From assembly GCA_946535695.1 (NCBI GenBank), contig CAMNDS010000035.1, positions 1 through 8,218 of the forward strand: DNA of 8,218 nucleotides. Reading direction: 5' to 3'. The DNA is from an uncultured Clostridia bacterium (lineage in GTDB: Bacteria; Bacillota; Clostridia; Oscillospirales; Acutalibacteraceae). This document shows positions 5,198-8,218 of this stretch, one piece after another. The first letter of the stretch is position 1, and the number at the start of each line of letters is the position of its first letter. A program made the position numbers and the translations under genes. Below the pieces are notes generated by a model. That model had not been told where the DNA came from. It did no database searches and worked only from the letters and a program-made list of their open reading frames with translations.

Positions 5198-8100
5198 GTG
5201 GATAGTACTCGTAAGCAATTTGCAAAATATTTAGTAGAAATAAAAAAAGCTAAGGGAAAGTTTTCGTTTTTTCCAGATTTATTTACAATAGTTCAGAAAA
5301 AAAAATCCAAAAAGTTATCGGAAAAATTAACTGAACTTCAAAATATAATAAGCGATGTGTCGAAAGATGAAAAAAGCTATAAAGAATCAATAGAAAATAA
5401 ATTAAAAGAATTTTCGTCTGAAGAAGTCCCTAAAAAAATATCAGAAGTGATCGGGAAGATTCAAGATGAACTATATGGTAAAATTGATAATTCCTGCACC
5501 AACTTAACGACTAATGACCAAATTAACGAAAAAAGTATTGATAAAATTGATGAAAAATGTGCTGATTTATCACAAGCCTTGGATATACACAGATGCTTGA
5601 AAAATATTTCTAAAAATGTAAAACTCCTTAAAAGACACACATCTTGGTTTTTTCAAAAAGATAACTCAGCAAAAATTATGTATAATTTATCATTAGAAAT
5701 AATTAAATCTATCAAAAATAATCTTAATAATAAAAATAATAAAGATAGTGAACAAAATACTGAAAATAAAAAAGATAAAAATATGAAATTAATTAATATT
5801 TATTCTGATTTATTTGCCATGAAAGATTATATTACCGAAGCCTTAAAGCTCAGAATGATAGAAAAAAGTTTGCATGATAATGACGAAGACGACGTTAAAT
5901 ATATTTTAATCAATTTATATAATAATTTTTGGTATTTAAATAAATTAATTTTTAACGAAGAATTCCAAGAATTAGACCAAACTTTTGATGCTTTAATTGG
6001 AGATAACCCTAACCCTGAAAATTTTGAATATATAAAAAAATATTATATTAATTTAATAAATAAAGATATAAAAAAGCTTTATAAAAAGACTTCCAGTATT
6101 TTTAGTAAAGATAACGAGGCTAAAAAATTATATAGAGGATTAAGTGTATTATTTAAAAATTTAAAATCTGAATTAAAAAGACCAAATAATAAGGAAAATA
6201 TAAAACAAAATTTGACTGAATCCGGTAAAAATATATGCAAATACGCAGAAGAACATAAAACACGGCTTGAAAAAGAAAACAGGTCGACTGCTAAAGATTT
6301 AACTCTTAAAATAATGTATAATTTATATAATGATTATAATAAATTTGTTGGATTTTTTGGCGGTAAATTAAAAGAATTAGATATGGACGAATATTTCGAA
6401 GTCGATGAATCAACGAAAAGAAAATATTATAAAATGCATTTTTCAACCGAATTATCTAAATTATTTAATATCAATGAATTACTTGTTGGTTTTAATAAGT
6501 ATGACGGAATTGGTGATTTGATAGAAGCAATGGAACTTGGGCAAACTAGGAAAGAATTGCAAAAAATATTTGGCAATATAATAAAATGCTTTAGTAGTTT
6601 TGAAGAAATAAGTTTTGTAGATGATTCGAAAAAAATTTCAACTCAAGAATTTGATACTTGGGAAAAAGAATTCAAAAATAAAATTTTGTTATATCGTGAT
6701 TTTGTTGTATCTAATAGAATTTTTGCTGATTTTTGTGAAGACGAAAATAAAAAGAAAGAATTTGCAGACGCAAGAAAAAAAGAATTAGAAAATAAAATTC
6801 AAAAAATAGAAGATAAACTTGCAAATATTCAAAGAATTATTACGTCACCTGAAAATAAAGAAAAAATTTTAAAAGATTATGAACAAAAAGAATCAAAATT
6901 TAAAAAAATAAACGGTAAAAGATTTTTAAAAACAAATTCTGCTAAAATATTGGGTACAATTGTTTCGTCTGTATCGATTATGGACTTGGGCAAAATAATT
7001 GTAACTGTTGAGAGCTTAAAAATTGCAAAATTTTTCTCAGTCGGCGCAGATATAGACAGTAATTATTCTACGCTGTTGGCCGCCGAAGTAAATCTAGACT
7101 GTAAATTATTTAAAATTATGAGTCTAGGGGCTGTTAAAATTAGAGTTTATGCATCTTTCTGCCCTTTGGGCATAATTAAATTAATTCACGAAATGTTTGA
7201 GCCGGATTCTATTGTTTGGTCTTTTATAGATCTTGAAGGAATTAAAAAATTTGAATCTAATTTAACTGTAAATAATAATCTAAATTCCGGTACAATATAT
7301 TTTTTTCCGTATAAATCTAATATTGAAAAAATTCAGGATAATTCTGATGATATACAAGATAATACACAAATTAATAAAAATAATAATATTAATGCAGCAG
7401 AGTCAATCGAAATTCTCAAAGAAATAAAGATTAGTATTAAATCTTTGAATTCTTTTGGATTTAAAAAAATTTTAAAGTCCGGTACTAGTAATTTAATGTA
7501 CAAATATTATAAAAATTTAAGTCGAACAATAAAAAATATTTCAGGTACTGAAGAAGAAATAAAAGATATTATTACCGGTGGTATTTATTTTATTAATCAA
7601 AAAATAGATAGTATAAATACTGAAATAGAAAATAAAAAATATAAAAATAAAAAAGAAAAAGATAAAAAAATTACTGAAAGTTCTAAAATTATAGAAAAAT
7701 TACAAAAAATAAGTGGTGATTTAAAAAAATTAGCTGAATATTTAATTTCAGACAAATATTATTATGATAATAATAATCGAAATAAAATTGATTCTGAAAA
7801 ATTTATCAAATCTGTTGGGAGTATAAATATATATGGCGAAATTTTGGCATCAGTGCCGTTTATTCAAGAAGAACAAAAAATTTTAAAAGAAATTTCTGAC
7901 GAAAAATTAAAAGCACAAGGCATAAGTTCGTCTACTCAAGTTACTAAAAAAATTGCCAGCAAAAATAATCCGGGCTATGTTATTGTCACAATCGAAAATG
8001 CGACGGCAAAAGGCGTCATGCCAGAGCATGATTTTAAATTCGACGAAAATAAAATAAAAAATTCTATTATTGCCTGCGTTGCCGATTTGACTATAAATGC

Positions 8101-8218
8101 TGATATAGATAAATTTGTTTCAGGTCAGGGCTTATATAAAATATTAAATCCGTTGATTAAATCTTCAATAAATAATTTAAAAGAAGAAGAAAAAGGAATA
8201 GATAATCAAATAATAAAT
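5198..8218 (+). CDS. Very large Lys/Asn/Glu-rich protein of unknown function (3' end outside window)
   Basis: A stop-free frame of 1,007 codons runs to the last base. I do not recognise a family. I chose GTG 5198 because GAGGTGA (5183-5189), a 7-base match to the 16S tail, lies 8 bases before it. ATG 5075 (GGAG, 10 bases spacing) would add 41 residues, mostly aromatic and hydrophobic. From GTG there is no signal peptide, so the product is probably cytoplasmic or exported by another route. Residues 1-130 are helical and charged. A 40-residue unit occurs at 137-176 and again at 287-326. A strong coiled-coil stretch covers about 522-575 and another about 795-850. Between them, residues about 580-700 are less charged with strand-like hydrophobic runs (IVSSVSIMDLGKIIVTVESL), and 909-945 form another such block. 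Low-GC endosymbionts often carry such scaffold-like proteins, but no role can be assigned. Confidence 0.85.
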   Translation, partial: MDSTRKQFAKYLVEIKKAKGKFSFFPDLFTIVQKKKSKKLSEKLTELQNIISDVSKDEKSYKESIENKLKEFSSEEVPKKISEVIGKIQDELYGKIDNSCTNLTTNDQINEKSIDKIDEKCADLSQALDIHRCLKNISKNVKLLKRHTSWFFQKDNSAKIMYNLSLEIIKSIKNNLNNKNNKDSEQNTENKKDKNMKLINIYSDLFAMKDYITEALKLRMIEKSLHDNDEDDVKYILINLYNNFWYLNKLIFNEEFQELDQTFDALIGDNPNPENFEYIKKYYINLINKDIKKLYKKTSSIFSKDNEAKKLYRGLSVLFKNLKSELKRPNNKENIKQNLTESGKNICKYAEEHKTRLEKENRSTAKDLTLKIMYNLYNDYNKFVGFFGGKLKELDMDEYFEVDESTKRKYYKMHFSTELSKLFNINELLVGFNKYDGIGDLIEAMELGQTRKELQKIFGNIIKCFSSFEEISFVDDSKKISTQEFDTWEKEFKNKILLYRDFVVSNRIFADFCEDENKKKEFADARKKELENKIQKIEDKLANIQRIITSPENKEKILKDYEQKESKFKKINGKRFLKTNSAKILGTIVSSVSIMDLGKIIVTVESLKIAKFFSVGADIDSNYSTLLAAEVNLDCKLFKIMSLGAVKIRVYASFCPLGIIKLIHEMFEPDSIVWSFIDLEGIKKFESNLTVNNNLNSGTIYFFPYKSNIEKIQDNSDDIQDNTQINKNNNINAAESIEILKEIKISIKSLNSFGFKKILKSGTSNLMYKYYKNLSRTIKNISGTEEEIKDIITGGIYFINQKIDSINTEIENKKYKNKKEKDKKITESSKIIEKLQKISGDLKKLAEYLISDKYYYDNNNRNKIDSEKFIKSVGSINIYGEILASVPFIQEEQKILKEISDEKLKAQGISSSTQVTKKIASKNNPGYVIVTIENATAKGVMPEHDFKFDENKIKNSIIACVADLTINADIDKFVSGQGLYKILNPLIKSSINNLKEEEKGIDNQIIN
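5606..5725 (+). repeat. Internal protein repeat, copy 1
   Basis: Residues 137-176 of the large protein (ISKNVKLLKRHTSWFFQKDN followed by SAKIMYNL and more) align without gaps to residues 287-326: 16 of 40 positions are identical by my count. The segment is predicted helical. Confidence 0.5.
6056..6175 (+). repeat. Internal protein repeat, copy 2
   Basis: Residues 287-326 (INKDIKKLYKKTSSIFSKDN followed by EAKKLYRGL and more) lie exactly 150 codons after copy 1. The DNA is diverged, so the duplication is old. KIMYNL from copy 1 also recurs at residues 371-376, hinting at further degenerate units. Confidence 0.5.

Noticed and set aside
1..8218. CRISPR arrays, insertion sequences, restriction-modification or toxin-antitoxin genes
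   Set aside because: No regularly spaced direct repeats, transposase motifs, methyltransferase motifs or recognisable small toxin-antitoxin pairs were seen on either strand.

Overview
The window is AT-rich bacterial DNA (some 60-base lines of the right half hold only 12-15% G+C; cores of conserved genes reach 35-43%). It carries three recognisable housekeeping loci: a one-piece tmRNA gene (ssrA), dxr of the MEP isoprenoid pathway and cdsA of phospholipid synthesis. It also carries a NUDIX hydrolase and three proteins I cannot assign. Clear Shine-Dalgarno sites (GAGGAGGAG, GGAGG, GAGGT, AAGGAG), TTG/GTG starts, TTGACA-type promoters and an unsplit tmRNA argue against Alphaproteobacteria and Cyanobacteria, which mostly have two-piece tmRNA. 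They fit a low-GC Firmicutes/Clostridia-like bacterium, perhaps a host-associated one with a reduced genome. That placement is inference; no marker here settles it.

Left part (1-1231), minus strand. The first codons of a hydrophobic protein leave the window at base 1. Upstream of it lie a weak terminator-like hairpin, the NUDIX gene (205-705), the tmRNA (739-1170) and a good tmRNA promoter (1203-1231). No terminator separates the tmRNA from the NUDIX gene 33 bases downstream. The tmRNA encodes an unusually long proteolysis tag of 32 residues.

Middle (1232-3173), plus strand. A structured, gene-free stretch is followed by an unassigned 122-codon ORF (1424-1792) and then a complete dxr (1993-3132). 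In many bacteria cdsA and dxr lie side by side in the same direction (often uppS-cdsA-dxr-rseP). Here they face each other, separated by a third gene. A 9-bp inverted repeat (TATACCGTG) brackets dxr.

Middle-right (3174-4974), minus strand. A 234-residue exported or membrane-anchored protein of unknown function has the best promoter and ribosome binding site in the window and a stem-loop at the predicted 5' end of its mRNA. Upstream is cdsA, with a TTG start and its own promoter.

Right part (5198-8218), plus strand. One uninterrupted reading frame of at least 1,007 codons runs off the window. Its product is Lys/Asn/Glu-rich, mostly helical and coiled-coil-like, with an internal 40-residue repeat and two higher-GC islands that may be folded domains. 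It and the 234-residue protein are the main unexplained genes. Dxr and CdsA work in separate branches of envelope precursor supply (isoprenoids and CDP-diacylglycerol).
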